Shown piece after piece: positions 32,982 to 42,339 of a stretch of DNA of 64,000 nt; positions within the stretch are counted from its first letter, which is position 1; every line of letters starts with the position of its first letter. Source of the DNA: an uncultured Pelagibacteraceae bacterium. GTDB taxonomy: Bacteria > Pseudomonadota > Alphaproteobacteria > Pelagibacterales > Pelagibacteraceae. The translations under genes and the position numbers were made by a program. Where the stretch lies: NCBI GenBank assembly GCA_902616245.1, contig CACMSB010000001.1, positions 62,001 to 126,000 of the forward strand, written 5' to 3'. The notes below the pieces were generated by a model that was given only the letters and a program-made list of their open reading frames with translations, did not search any database and was not told the DNA's origin.

Positions 32982-33809
32982 ATGAGCATAGAAAATATAA
33001 TCAATGATGCTTGGGAAAATAGAGACCAAGTAAGTCCAAACTCAGATGAGAGTTTAAAAAATACTGTTAATCAAATTATTGATGACTTAGATAGTGGTAA
33101 AGTCAGAGTAGCTGAAAAAATCAATGGTGAGTGGGTAACACATCAGCACATAAAAAAAGCAATTATGTTAAGTTTTAGAATGTATCCAATGGAAAATTTA
33201 AATGGCCCCTACAGTAGTTGGTATGACAAGGCACATCTTTTAAAAGGTAAAACGGCAGGTTGGTCTAAAGAGGACCATGAAAAAGCTGGTTTCAGAATGG
33301 TTCCTAATTCTCCAGTGAGAAAAGGGTCTTTTGTAGGCAAAAATGCTGTTTTAATGCCATGCTATGTGAATATAGGAGCATACATTGATGAGGGAACAAT
33401 GATAGATACTTTTGCAAGAGCTGGTAGCTGTTCTCAAATCGGAAAAAATTGTCATATCTCTGCAGGTAGCGGAGTTGGAGGAGTTTTAGAACCTGCACAG
33501 GCATTACCAACAATCATTGAGGACAATGTTTTTTTAGGAGCAATGTCTGAGGTTGTAGAGGGAGTGATAGTTGGCGAAGGTTCTGTTTTAAGTATGGGGA
33601 TGTATATTGGACAATCAACAAAAATAGTTAACAGGAAAACAGGCGAAATAAGCTACGGTAAAATACCACCATATTCTGTTGTTGTTCCAGGTTCTCTACC
33701 AGATAAAAATAATTCAAGCGCTCCATCATTATATTGTGCGGTAATAATCAAACAAGTAGACGAAAAAACAAGATCAAAAACTTCAATAAATGATCTTTTA
33801 AGAGAATAG
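32982..33809 (+). CDS. dapD: Tetrahydrodipicolinate N-succinyltransferase
   Basis: It succinylates tetrahydrodipicolinate on the way to diaminopimelate and lysine. The 275-residue trimeric enzyme has a helical N-terminal domain, then left-handed beta-helix hexapeptide turns ([41 protein letters not shown]) and the conserved [20 protein letters not shown]. The length equals that of the E. coli protein. dapE follows 4 bp later. Confidence 0.97.
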   Translation: MSIENIINDAWENRDQVSPNSDESLKNTVNQIIDDLDSGKVRVAEKINGEWVTHQHIKKAIMLSFRMYPMENLNGPYSSWYDKAHLLKGKTAGWSKEDHEKAGFRMVPNSPVRKGSFVGKNAVLMPCYVNIGAYIDEGTMIDTFARAGSCSQIGKNCHISAGSGVGGVLEPAQALPTIIEDNVFLGAMSEVVEGVIVGEGSVLSMGMYIGQSTKIVNRKTGEISYGKIPPYSVVVPGSLPDKNNSSAPSLYCAVIIKQVDEKTRSKTSINDLLRE

Positions 33810-33813
33810 ATTA

Positions 33814-34956
33814 ATGAAAACTTATAATGAACTGACGTTAGCTCAAGAGCTAATAAAATTTCAAACAATTAAAACAGAAGATAAAGGTATTATGAATTTC
33901 CTTTCAAGGAAACTCTCATCAATAGGTTTTAAATGTCATATAATAAAATCAAAAGGTACAGGTGCTAAACCTGCATTAAATTTATATGCAAAATTTGGTA
34001 AATCAAAACCTAACATTAATTATTTGGGTCATACAGATGTTGTTGCTAATCTCAATAATTGGGAGTTTCCGCCATTTAAAGCAGTAGTAAAAAAAGGATA
34101 TTTATATGGAAGAGGATCACAGGACATGAAAGGTAGTGTGGCATGTTGGATAAGTGCTGTAAGTAATTTTATTAAAAATAAAAAATTTAAAGGTTCTATA
34201 TCAATAATAATTACGGCTGATGAAGAAACTACAGGTTATGGTTGTCCAGCCGTTATGAAATATTTAAAGAAAAAAAAAGAAAAAATTGATTTTTCGGTAG
34301 TAGGCGAACCGTCATCAAATAAATCAGTTGGAGATGAAATCAGGATTGGAAGAAGAGGTTCTATAAATGGAACAGTAACAGTATATGGAAAAAGTGGACA
34401 CTCTGCATTTTATGGGACATATATAAATCCATGTACTGCTCTCGCTGAAATAATATCTAAACTGAAAAGTGTTCAACTAGACAGAGGAACAAAGTATATG
34501 CCGCCATCAAATTTGGAATTTACAAAAATGAATGTGGATAATATATCTGAAAATGTAGTCCCACAATCTGCAAGTGCTAAATTTAATGTTAGATTTAATT
34601 CAACTTATAAATCAACATCTTTGAAAAAAAAACTTAGTAAAATTATTAATGCAGTTGCAAAAAAAGAAAATTGCAAAACTAAAATAGATTATAAAGTAAG
34701 TGGAGAAGCATTTTACACAAAGCCAAATAAAGAAATTTATATGGTAAAAAAAGTTGTAAAAAAAATTACAGGTAAAAATGCAAAATTAAATTGTAGAGGT
34801 GGCACAAGTGACAGCAGATTTTTAGGTTCAATACCACGTCTTGAGCTTGGGTTAAGAAATAATACTATTCATATGGTTAATGAAAGAACATCGATATCTG
34901 ATTTAAAAAAGTTAACTAAGATTTATAAGAACATTTTACATAATTATTTCGCTTGA
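33814..34956 (+). CDS. dapE: Succinyl-diaminopimelate desuccinylase
   Basis: The 380-residue M20 metallopeptidase-fold enzyme hydrolyses succinyl-DAP. Zinc and catalytic motifs are YLGHTDVVA (H, D), YGRGSQDMKGSVACW (D), ITADEETTGYG (EE) and VVGEPSS (D/E). The ending RGGTSDSRFLG and NNTIHMVNE (H) complete the site. Length and motif order are normal. The next gene starts inside its stop codon (TTGA). Confidence 0.95.
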   Translation: MKTYNELTLAQELIKFQTIKTEDKGIMNFLSRKLSSIGFKCHIIKSKGTGAKPALNLYAKFGKSKPNINYLGHTDVVANLNNWEFPPFKAVVKKGYLYGRGSQDMKGSVACWISAVSNFIKNKKFKGSISIIITADEETTGYGCPAVMKYLKKKKEKIDFSVVGEPSSNKSVGDEIRIGRRGSINGTVTVYGKSGHSAFYGTYINPCTALAEIISKLKSVQLDRGTKYMPPSNLEFTKMNVDNISENVVPQSASAKFNVRFNSTYKSTSLKKKLSKIINAVAKKENCKTKIDYKVSGEAFYTKPNKEIYMVKKVVKKITGKNAKLNCRGGTSDSRFLGSIPRLELGLRNNTIHMVNERTSISDLKKLTKIYKNILHNYFA

Positions 34957-35882
34957 AAACTGCAATTATAACATCTGAATCTTCAGAAAAACATATAACA
35001 GGCGATGGTCATCCAGAGCAACCGAAGAGAGTAGTTTCAATAATTGATACTTTAAAAAAAAATAAAGAACTACTTTGGGATAAGCCAGATGTTGTTCCTA
35101 ATGATATTCTTAATATGACTCATTCTAAAGATTATATTAGTAATTTAAAAGACTCATTTCCTAAAAGTGGCTTAAACTTTTTAGATGGTGATACCGTTGT
35201 ATCGCCTGGAAGTAAGGATGCAGTATTTCAAGCTGCAGGATCAGCTATAAGTGCAATAGATGGAATTGAGAATAAAAAATATAAAAATGCATTTTGTGTA
35301 GTGCGACCTCCAGGACACCATGCTGAAAAAAACAAATCAATGGGCTTTTGCTGTATTTCTAATGCAGGTGTTGCAGTTAATTATTTAATAAAAAAATATA
35401 ATTATAAAAGAATTGCATGTGTAGATTTTGATGTTCATTGGGGAAATGGAAATTATGATGTAATGTATGACAACAAAAATTCACTTTATATATCAACACA
35501 TCAATATCCATTTTATCCGGGTGGTGGCTCAGAAAAAGACAAGGGAAAGTATAATAATTCTCTTAATATACCTCTTCCTGCTGGCACAAATTCTGAGGAG
35601 TATTTTAATGCTTATGATAGAGTTTTAGATAGGTTAATTGAATATAAGCCTGATTACCTAATCTTTTCTGCTGGCTTTGATGCTCACAAGAACGATCCAT
35701 TAGCTCAATTTGAACTTTCATCCAAAGATTTTTATGAAATAACAAGAAGAACGCTAAAAGCCACTAATAAATTTACTAACAGGAAAGTGGTATCTTTATT
35801 AGAAGGTGGATACGACCTAAAAGCACTTGCTGAGAGCGCTAATTATCATGTAAATGCATTAATCGAGTCGGAAAATACATAA
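34953..35882 (+). CDS. Histone-deacetylase-superfamily amidohydrolase
   Basis: A TTG start overlapping the dapE stop opens a 309-residue HDAC-fold protein. All active-site parts are present: RPPGHHAEKNKSMGFC with the His pair H122-H123, zinc ligands in VDFDVHWGNG (D160, H162) and SAGFDAHKNDPL (D243), and LEGGYDL. Bacterial members deacetylate acetoin-related targets, polyamines or proteins. ISTHQYPFYPGGG is typical of the broad acetylpolyamine/acuC-type group. It is followed 2 bp later by a SET-domain gene. Confidence 0.9.
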   Translation: MKTAIITSESSEKHITGDGHPEQPKRVVSIIDTLKKNKELLWDKPDVVPNDILNMTHSKDYISNLKDSFPKSGLNFLDGDTVVSPGSKDAVFQAAGSAISAIDGIENKKYKNAFCVVRPPGHHAEKNKSMGFCCISNAGVAVNYLIKKYNYKRIACVDFDVHWGNGNYDVMYDNKNSLYISTHQYPFYPGGGSEKDKGKYNNSLNIPLPAGTNSEEYFNAYDRVLDRLIEYKPDYLIFSAGFDAHKNDPLAQFELSSKDFYEITRRTLKATNKFTNRKVVSLLEGGYDLKALAESANYHVNALIESENT

Positions 35883-35884
35883 TC

Positions 35885-36340
35885 ATGAAATTATATAAAC
35901 AAAAATCATCAAATATTGATAACAGGGGTCTGTTTGCATCTAAAAATATAAAAAAAGGGACTAAGATTATTTACTACATAGGTAAAATAATTACAAAAAA
36001 ACAAACCGAAAATAATCCAAAATTTGATAACGATAAAGCAATTTATCTTTTTAACTTAAATAATAGGTATGATTTAGACGGTGATTTTGCTTACAATACT
36101 GCAAGACTTATTAATCACTCTTGTAATCCAAACTGTGAAGTCGAAGGTAAAGGTTTAAAATTATGGATTAGTTCTATCAAAGATATAAAAAAAAATGAGG
36201 AACTAACTTATGATTATGGATTTAGTTTTGATGAAAATTATAAGGATTTCCCTTGTAAGTGTGGCTCCAAAAATTGTTGTGGTTACATAGTTAGAGAGGG
36301 ATCAAGATGGAGAATAAAAAAAAAAAAATCTAATAAATAA
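35885..36340 (+). CDS. SET-domain protein lysine methyltransferase
   Basis: The 151-residue protein is essentially one SET domain plus post-SET. RGLFASKNIKKGTKIIYYIGK is the N-terminal SET block, ARLINHSCNPNCE (residues 73-85) carries the NHSC cofactor/active-site motif, ELTYDYG the catalytic tyrosine, and CKCGSKNCCGYI (124-135) is a zinc post-SET motif. Such proteins transfer methyl from SAM to protein lysines. Targets in bacteria are little known (ribosomal proteins, DNA-binding proteins and, in some, host histones). It overlaps convergent truA by 11 bp. Confidence 0.9.
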   Translation: MKLYKQKSSNIDNRGLFASKNIKKGTKIIYYIGKIITKKQTENNPKFDNDKAIYLFNLNNRYDLDGDFAYNTARLINHSCNPNCEVEGKGLKLWISSIKDIKKNEELTYDYGFSFDENYKDFPCKCGSKNCCGYIVREGSRWRIKKKKSNK

Positions 36341-37070
36341 TTTTCTCAAGATATAGACCATGTGCAGGGGCAATAGGAGCACAATTTTTTCTAGATTTTG
36401 ATTTAAATATACTGGTAAATTTTTTTAAGTTCCATTTATTTTCGCCAAGATATTTAAGTGAACCAACCATAGATCTAACTTGACTCTTAAGAAATGACTT
36501 TGACACAAATTGAATTTTTATAACATTTTTAACTTTAGTTATTTTTACTTTTTTCATGGTTCTTACTGGACTTTTTGCAGCACAATTAGATGCTCTAAAA
36601 GTTGAAAAATCATGAGTTCCAATTAATTTTTCTGCTCCCTTTTTCATCAATTCAACATCAATTTTTTTTTTAATATGCCACTCTCTGTTAAAATTGATAA
36701 CTGAAGGAGAAGCATCATTTCTAATTAAGTACGTATACCGTCTTTCTTTTGCAGAATATCTTGAATGAAAATGTTTATTTTTTTTCTTTATTTTTAAAAT
36801 AGATATTTTTTTTTTATTTAAAAAGAAGTTTAGTGAATTCAATAATTTATCTTTTTGAATAACTTTGTTTTTACTATCAAAGTGAGCTGATTGCTCTTTA
36901 GCATGAACTCCTGTATCTGTTCGTCCAGACCCGTAAATTTTTATTTTTTCTTTTAATAGTTTAGATAAGACAATCTCAATATTTTCCTGGATTGACTTAC
37001 CTTTTTTTTGAATTTGCCAACCATTGTATAAAGTGCCTTCGTATTCTATTAAAATCTGATATCTATTCAC
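36330..37070 (-). CDS. truA: tRNA pseudouridine(38-40) synthase
   Basis: It isomerises uridines in the tRNA anticodon arm. The 246-residue protein has the catalytic Asp in GSGRTDTGVHAKEQSAHF, YEGTLYNGWQIQ at the start, and RRYTYLIRN and FLKSQVRSMVGSL. Spacing and length are standard. It overlaps fmt by 8 bp, giving the usual def-fmt-truA operon. Confidence 0.95.
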   Translation of the reverse strand: MNRYQILIEYEGTLYNGWQIQKKGKSIQENIEIVLSKLLKEKIKIYGSGRTDTGVHAKEQSAHFDSKNKVIQKDKLLNSLNFFLNKKKISILKIKKKNKHFHSRYSAKERRYTYLIRNDASPSVINFNREWHIKKKIDVELMKKGAEKLIGTHDFSTFRASNCAAKSPVRTMKKVKITKVKNVIKIQFVSKSFLKSQVRSMVGSLKYLGENKWNLKKFTSIFKSKSRKNCAPIAPAHGLYLEKIIY

Positions 37071-37977
37071 TTGTAATTATTGTTCCTTTTCTAACCTTAT
37101 TCCCTAATAAAAATTCCTTAATTAATTGAGGATTCTTGCCCTCTTTTTGTATCTCAATAATATTTATTGAATTTTCACCACATGCTACTGTCATTTGTTC
37201 GTCGATTACTTCACCGATTTTAGCTGACTGCTTGTTTATTTTGGCTTTTAATATTTTATATCTTTTGTTGTTAAGCTCAAACCATGCACCGGGTTTTGGA
37301 TATAATCCATTTATTTGAGTAATTATTTTATGAGCACTATTATTCCAATCTATCTTTCCCTCTTTTTTTTGAATTTTCTTTGCGTATGTAGCTTTTGCAT
37401 GATCTTGCTCTTTAAATATTGCCTCTCCGTCTAAAACTTTTTGTACATTTTCTAAAATTTTTTCTGTACTCAAATAAGATAATTTTTCTGATAAAATTTC
37501 TGCATTATCTTGATCAAGAATATCTATTGAATATTTATTACATACTGGTCCAGAATCTAATTTTTCATCAATTTTCATAAATGATATACCGGTTTTTTTT
37601 TCATTATTTAAAATCGATCTTTGGATAGGTGCTGCCCCTCTCCATTTTGGTAATAATGAAGCATGAATATTCAAAAAACCCTTTTTACTCAAATCAAGAA
37701 TTTTTTTTGAAATTAATTGTCCGTATGCAACAACAATTACAAGATCTAAATTTAATTCTTTAAGATATTCAAATTCTTCATCAATATTTTTTGGAGTTTT
37801 AACTTCTAAATTAAGTTCCTCTGCACAAATATGAATTGATGATTTCGTAAACTTTTGACCTCTATTTGATTTACTTGGAGGCTGAGTAAATACAGAGTTA
37901 ATTTTATATTTTTGATTAATTTTTTTTAGGATAGGCACAGCAAACTGCGGTGTGCCCATGAATGCAATATTTGACAT
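37063..37977 (-). CDS. fmt: Methionyl-tRNA formyltransferase
   Basis: It formylates initiator Met-tRNA. The 304-residue protein begins IAFMGTPQFAVPIL and has VVAYGQLISKKILD, the catalytic block NIHASLLPKWRGAAPIQRSILN and SFMKIDEKLDSGPV. The C-terminal OB domain includes KPGAWFEL. It begins directly at the def stop and overlaps truA. Confidence 0.97.
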   Translation of the reverse strand: MSNIAFMGTPQFAVPILKKINQKYKINSVFTQPPSKSNRGQKFTKSSIHICAEELNLEVKTPKNIDEEFEYLKELNLDLVIVVAYGQLISKKILDLSKKGFLNIHASLLPKWRGAAPIQRSILNNEKKTGISFMKIDEKLDSGPVCNKYSIDILDQDNAEILSEKLSYLSTEKILENVQKVLDGEAIFKEQDHAKATYAKKIQKKEGKIDWNNSAHKIITQINGLYPKPGAWFELNNKRYKILKAKINKQSAKIGEVIDEQMTVACGENSINIIEIQKEGKNPQLIKEFLLGNKVRKGTIITSE

Positions 37978-38499
37978 TTAAACAACAACTCTATTAGAAG
38001 TTTTTTGTTTAGACAATTTTTTTATTATTAAATCTTTTTTGATTTTAGATAAATAATCAATTATTAGTTTTCCATCTAGGTGATTTATTTCATGTTGTAA
38101 ACATGTTGAGAGTAATCCATCACATTCCATTTCTTTCTTATCACCATTTTCGTCTATATAAGATACGGTACAAATTTCTGGTCTCTCTATTTCAATAAAG
38201 GTATTAGGTATTGATAAACAACCTTCCTCATATGTAGACATTTTTTCACTTAAAGTTTTTATTTGTGGATTAATAAAGCATAAAGGTTTTTTTTCATTTT
38301 CATTTTTTGAGACATCTAAAACAACTACTCTTTTAAGTATTCCAACTTGAACAGCCGCCAAACCTATACCATTGTGATGGTACATAGTTTCAAATAAATC
38401 TTTTATGAGTTTTTTTTCATTAACATCAACTTTATTTAAAGGCTCAGATTTTTTTCTAAGAATATCATCAGGTACAGTGATTAGTTCTTTTACTGACAT
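37978..38499 (-). CDS. def: Peptide deformylase
   Basis: The 173-residue metalloprotease removes N-formyl groups from new proteins. The three motifs are GIGLAAVQVG, EGCLSIPN (Cys ligand) and LQHEINHLDGKL (HExxH). It is full length and normal. def-fmt-truA are collinear. A large secreted protein gene of unknown function lies upstream, 14 bp away. Confidence 0.97.
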   Translation of the reverse strand: MSVKELITVPDDILRKKSEPLNKVDVNEKKLIKDLFETMYHHNGIGLAAVQVGILKRVVVLDVSKNENEKKPLCFINPQIKTLSEKMSTYEEGCLSIPNTFIEIERPEICTVSYIDENGDKKEMECDGLLSTCLQHEINHLDGKLIIDYLSKIKKDLIIKKLSKQKTSNRVVV

Positions 38500-38513
38500 A
38501 GTTTATTTATTGT

Positions 38514-40253
38514 TTAGACTTTTAAAGGCAAGACTTCTATTAGAATTTCGTTCCTTAAATCTACATTTTTTAGCTCATTCATAGTTGAAACTAATAAATT
38601 CACAGTGTTTATATCTAGATCTTCAAGGTTACTTTCACCAACAATATCTACTATTTTAATTAATAATAAGCCTAACTCTCCATTCGATAGCATTTGTTTT
38701 ATATCAGAGGAAAATTGATAGTTGTATTCATAAAGGTTTGCGTATTTTTTATCTATTTTTACACCATCTGATTTAAGCGATTCAATAAGAATCATATCTT
38801 TTGTTGAAAAAACATATTTTTTGTTTCTTTTAATTTTTTTTAAAATATCATTTGTTTCCTTTTCAGCTTTAGGCAAACTAGTTTTATTTAAAAAGTAATT
38901 TAATAATTTTGACTGATGTATTTTTTTATTATTAAATTTTATCTTTCTCTCCTTTTTTAACTTGTTGTCGGTATGATTTTCATAAAAGGTAGTAAAATTC
39001 GAGGGAACATCATCTTTTTTTATTTTTTTTAATATTACTTTGATTTCATTATCGAACGCATTATCTAATTTTTTTTTTTGGAAAGATTTATATAGTTCTG
39101 ACGTCATACTTAATCTTTGCTCGACATCAACAGATAAAAGTAATCTTTGATATAATAAAGCTCTGCCCTCATAATCTGGAAGTAGTTTATAAGCATCTTT
39201 AGCATTTAATAGTTGTGTTATGTTAAATTGAAATTTTTTATATGTATCTAATAGTTCTCTCTCATCAAATACATTTTCGTGAGTTGCTCTTTCTAATAAT
39301 CTTAAATCTTCTGGATTTTCAATATCAAAGGAATTTGCATTTTTAAGAATATTTGACGACGACAAATAACTCCAGATATATCTAGGTGAGTCCATTTTTG
39401 GCTCGTAATTAAAATCATTATTTGTTTTATGAGATAAGTGAAAATATAAAATATTTTCGTCTGAAATTATTTCATCTTTGCTAGCATAACCCATTAATAT
39501 ATTAAATTTATTTTCAAAAAAAGTGTCTATCTCATCCAACTCTTTTGACAAATCGAAAAGTAGTTGAGCTTGTTCTTTTTTATCTTCTAGAATTAAACAA
39601 TAAATTTTAAAATTATTTAGATACTTATCAGTAATAGCACCACTAATATTAAATATTTCACATGCTTTTTTTACTTCAGAGTTTGAAAGAAAATATTCTG
39701 AATAAAATTTAATCAATTTATTTTTATTTGAAACTTCAGAGTTATTAATTAAAAATTCTTTAATTAATTCAAAATCTTTTTTGTTTATTAAATGATTAAA
39801 TTTAAACTCTAAAAATTCCTCTTCAGTAATATTATTTGTAGGAATATATGAATTTGTTAGTAAAGCTATATCTAATATTTTTTTTGAAAATTCAGATAAA
39901 TTTCTATTTAAATTTTTATTTAATATACTTTTAATTAACTCACCATCACTGTTCGACCACATGTCAATTTTTAGGCCATTCTGCGCAGGATCATATAATC
40001 CAGCTAATTTTATAGCGGATGACTCGATTTCTTTATTTATAACTATCTCGGAACTAGATTGAACTGATAATGTTGTATTAGTATTTAGATTATTACTTAC
40101 GTTTATATTTGAGGTTGAATTCTCTTTCTTAATAATGTCTTTTTTTTCAATTTTCCAGATATCGATTGGTTCATTTGCAAAAGAGCAATTATAAAAAAAT
40201 AAAATTAAGGTTATTTTGAAAATTATTTTACTTAATTGTTTTAAAATTTTCAT
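38514..40253 (-). CDS. Large secreted protein of unknown function (579 residues)
   Basis: I do not recognise this family. The N-terminus has a classic Sec signal (basic MKILKQLSKIIFK, hydrophobic core, likely cut after NCSFA). The mature part starts with an Asn/Ser-rich linker and then is dominated by helices rich in Leu, Lys, Asp and Glu. Stretches such as DAYKLLPDYEGRALLYQRLLLS suggest alpha-solenoid (TPR/SLR-like) repeats, but I cannot define units. It should lie in the periplasm. It overlaps the tiny membrane-protein gene before it by 26 bp and precedes def. Confidence 0.75.
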   Translation of the reverse strand: MKILKQLSKIIFKITLILFFYNCSFANEPIDIWKIEKKDIIKKENSTSNINVSNNLNTNTTLSVQSSSEIVINKEIESSAIKLAGLYDPAQNGLKIDMWSNSDGELIKSILNKNLNRNLSEFSKKILDIALLTNSYIPTNNITEEEFLEFKFNHLINKKDFELIKEFLINNSEVSNKNKLIKFYSEYFLSNSEVKKACEIFNISGAITDKYLNNFKIYCLILEDKKEQAQLLFDLSKELDEIDTFFENKFNILMGYASKDEIISDENILYFHLSHKTNNDFNYEPKMDSPRYIWSYLSSSNILKNANSFDIENPEDLRLLERATHENVFDERELLDTYKKFQFNITQLLNAKDAYKLLPDYEGRALLYQRLLLSVDVEQRLSMTSELYKSFQKKKLDNAFDNEIKVILKKIKKDDVPSNFTTFYENHTDNKLKKERKIKFNNKKIHQSKLLNYFLNKTSLPKAEKETNDILKKIKRNKKYVFSTKDMILIESLKSDGVKIDKKYANLYEYNYQFSSDIKQMLSNGELGLLLIKIVDIVGESNLEDLDINTVNLLVSTMNELKNVDLRNEILIEVLPLKV

Positions 40254-40368
40254 TAGGCAAAATCACTTCAATTTTTTTGTTGGGGGATGGAAAATCAATC
40301 TGACTCAAAACAACAACAGACAAAATTAATATAAAAAAAATAATTCCGGCTTTAATTGCAAATTTCAT
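40228..40368 (-). CDS. Tiny single-pass membrane protein (46 residues)
   Basis: An ATG at 40368 gives a 46-codon frame. Residues 5-22 (IKAGIIFFILILSVVVLS) are a clear membrane span with a short basic start. The rest, QIDFPSPNKKIEVILPNE, is predicted to face the periplasm. The end overlaps the secreted-protein gene by 26 bp in a different frame, which suggests translational coupling and a shared role. I recognise no family. Confidence 0.6.
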   Translation of the reverse strand: MKFAIKAGIIFFILILSVVVLSQIDFPSPNKKIEVILPNENFKTIK

Positions 40369-40464
40369 ATTATGTTATATTCCTTTGTAGTATAATGTTT
40401 TAAAAGCATATAATTTTGTAAAATCAAAATAAGACATATTTGTGTTTTTTCAACTTAGAAATAT

Positions 40465-40989
40465 ATGGAATCAAATAAAAATCTAGTTTTAGTTGGTATG
40501 ATGGGTTCGGGAAAGACATTAATAGGAAAATTGATTTCTAAACAAACAAAACTTAAATTTATTGATATAGATGATAAAATTGAAGAAAAAGAAAAAATGA
40601 AAATTGCAGAAATTTTCAAAAAAAAGGGAGAAAAATACTTCCGTGAATGTGAAGAAGAAATAACATTATCCTGTTTAAAAGGTGAGAAACAAATTTTATC
40701 ACTAGGTGGAGGTGCGTATATTAATAATAATATTAGGAAAGAATGTAAAAAGAGTTCTTTTAGTTTTTGGTTGAACTGGAAAAAAGATATAATAATTAAA
40801 AGAATAAATGGTAGCAAAAAAAGACCTCTTGCTATGATATTAAGTGAAACAGATCTAGAGAAACTAATAAATGAAAGAGCTAAAATATACAGTTTGGCAG
40901 ATTTCACAATTAATTGTGACCAGCTAAATAAAAATGAAATAGCAAATAAAATTATAAAGAAATATGAAACAAAAAATAATAAAGGTTAA
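40465..40989 (+). CDS. aroK: Shikimate kinase
   Basis: The 174-residue P-loop kinase has GMMGSGKT (11-18), the shikimate-binding DIDDKIEEKEKMKIAEIFKKKGEKYFRE and the GGGAY loop. RRPLA-like KRPLA is the lid region. It phosphorylates shikimate ahead of AroA. aroK-aroB are paired by a 26-bp overlap. A TATAAT hexamer at 40391-40396 in the gap before it is a candidate -10 box, with no convincing -35. Confidence 0.95.
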   Translation: MESNKNLVLVGMMGSGKTLIGKLISKQTKLKFIDIDDKIEEKEKMKIAEIFKKKGEKYFRECEEEITLSCLKGEKQILSLGGGAYINNNIRKECKKSSFSFWLNWKKDIIIKRINGSKKRPLAMILSETDLEKLINERAKIYSLADFTINCDQLNKNEIANKIIKKYETKNNKG

Positions 40990-42079
40990 AACTAAAAGTA
41001 AAAATTACGAAGTTCATATTGGCACCAATCTAATTTCAAAATTAAGAAATATTTTAAAAAAAAATAAAATATTATTTTCAAAATGTTTAATCGTAATTGA
41101 CAATAAGATACCAAAAAAATTTAGAAAATTACTCTTAGAAAATTTTAAAAATCAAAAAATTTATACTTTAAATTTTAGTGCAAATGAGAAAAATAAAAGT
41201 AACTTAAGTATCGATAAAATACATAATGTTTTATTTAAAAATAATTTTTATAGAGAAGACTGTATAATTTCATTTGGTGGAGGAATTACAGGAGATGTAG
41301 TTGGATATGCAGCCAGCACATTTAAAAGAGGAATAAAATTTATTAACATACCCTCCACTTTATTAGCTCAAGTCGACTCTTCTATAGGTGGAAAAACAGG
41401 TATTAACAATAAATTTGGAAAAAATCTTGTAGGAAGTTTTTATCAGCCAGATTTAGTAATTTCAGATATTAATTTACTACATGCCCTCCCCAAAAGAGAA
41501 ATTATATGTGGATATGCTGAAATATTAAAAAGTAGTTTAATTGATAGCAAAAAAAATTTTGTTTTTTTAGATAAAAATTTTAATAAAATTTTAAACCTAA
41601 AAGGAAATTTTATAATTAACGCAATTTTAAATAGCTGTTTATTAAAAAAAAAAATTATTGAAAAGGATGAAAAAGAAAAAAATTTAAGAAAATCTTTAAA
41701 TCTTGGCCATACCTTTGCTCATGCATATGAGGCTACGCTTGGTTACTCAAAAAAATTAAATCATGGAGAAGCTGTTATATTTGGTTTAACGAATGCTGTA
41801 AATTTTAGTAAAGAAAAAAAAATTATTTCAGATTCAAATTCAGAATTAATAAACAATCATATTAAAAAGATAGAAATTAAAAATAAGTATAAAGATCTTT
41901 TTAACAAAAGGAAAATTACATCAATTCTAAATTTTATGAAAAGTGATAAAAAAAACAATTCAGATAGTGTAAACTTAATATTAATAAGGAATTTTGGAAA
42001 ATTAAACCTGAATTATCAGGCTAAATCTAGTGAATTGAACAAGTTTTTGATAAAAGAATTAAATAAAACTTATTTGTAA
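40964..42079 (+). CDS. aroB: 3-dehydroquinate synthase
   Basis: The 371-residue NAD-dependent enzyme closes DAHP to dehydroquinate. Motifs: FGGGITGDVVGYAASTFKRGI (NAD site), PSTLLAQVDSSIGGKTGINN, GSFYQPDLVISD, GYAEILKSSLI and the zinc-ligand histidines in NLGHTFAHAYE and LNHGEAVIFG. Length and order are normal. The last 21 bp overlap the convergent bolA end. Confidence 0.96.
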   Translation: MKQKIIKVKTKSKNYEVHIGTNLISKLRNILKKNKILFSKCLIVIDNKIPKKFRKLLLENFKNQKIYTLNFSANEKNKSNLSIDKIHNVLFKNNFYREDCIISFGGGITGDVVGYAASTFKRGIKFINIPSTLLAQVDSSIGGKTGINNKFGKNLVGSFYQPDLVISDINLLHALPKREIICGYAEILKSSLIDSKKNFVFLDKNFNKILNLKGNFIINAILNSCLLKKKIIEKDEKEKNLRKSLNLGHTFAHAYEATLGYSKKLNHGEAVIFGLTNAVNFSKEKKIISDSNSELINNHIKKIEIKNKYKDLFNKRKITSILNFMKSDKKNNSDSVNLILIRNFGKLNLNYQAKSSELNKFLIKELNKTYL

Positions 42080-42319
42080 AGAATGAATATCAGTTTTCAA
42101 TTCTTCGCTTAAAATTTTGTAAATTACTTTATTAGACTGAATTCTATTCGTTTTTTTTAATATGTCAGAATTTATTTCTAATTTAATATGAAATTTGCCT
42201 CTCTGATGTGAATCGTGTTTTAAATGCTTATAAGTGTTGTCAATTATCTTTACGTCTTTTATAGAAGTGTCTTTCAAAAGTTTATTTTCAATTTTTTTTG
42301 AAAGTTGATTAATATCCAT
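42059..42319 (-). CDS. BolA/IbaG family protein
   Basis: I start at the ATG at 42319 (MDINQLSKKIENKLL); an upstream in-frame start would overlap the divergent DnaJ-like gene. The 86-residue product has the BolA core DNTYKHLKHDSHQRGKFHIKLEI and ends in RIQSNKVIYKILSEELKTDIHSLQI. BolA proteins work with monothiol glutaredoxins in iron-sulfur cluster handling and iron sensing. In alphaproteobacteria bolA often lies beside the dnaJ-cobS-cobT genes, as here. Confidence 0.9.
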   Translation of the reverse strand: MDINQLSKKIENKLLKDTSIKDVKIIDNTYKHLKHDSHQRGKFHIKLEINSDILKKTNRIQSNKVIYKILSEELKTDIHSLQISFI

Positions 42320-42339
42320 TAAACTTGATATTATATAAT

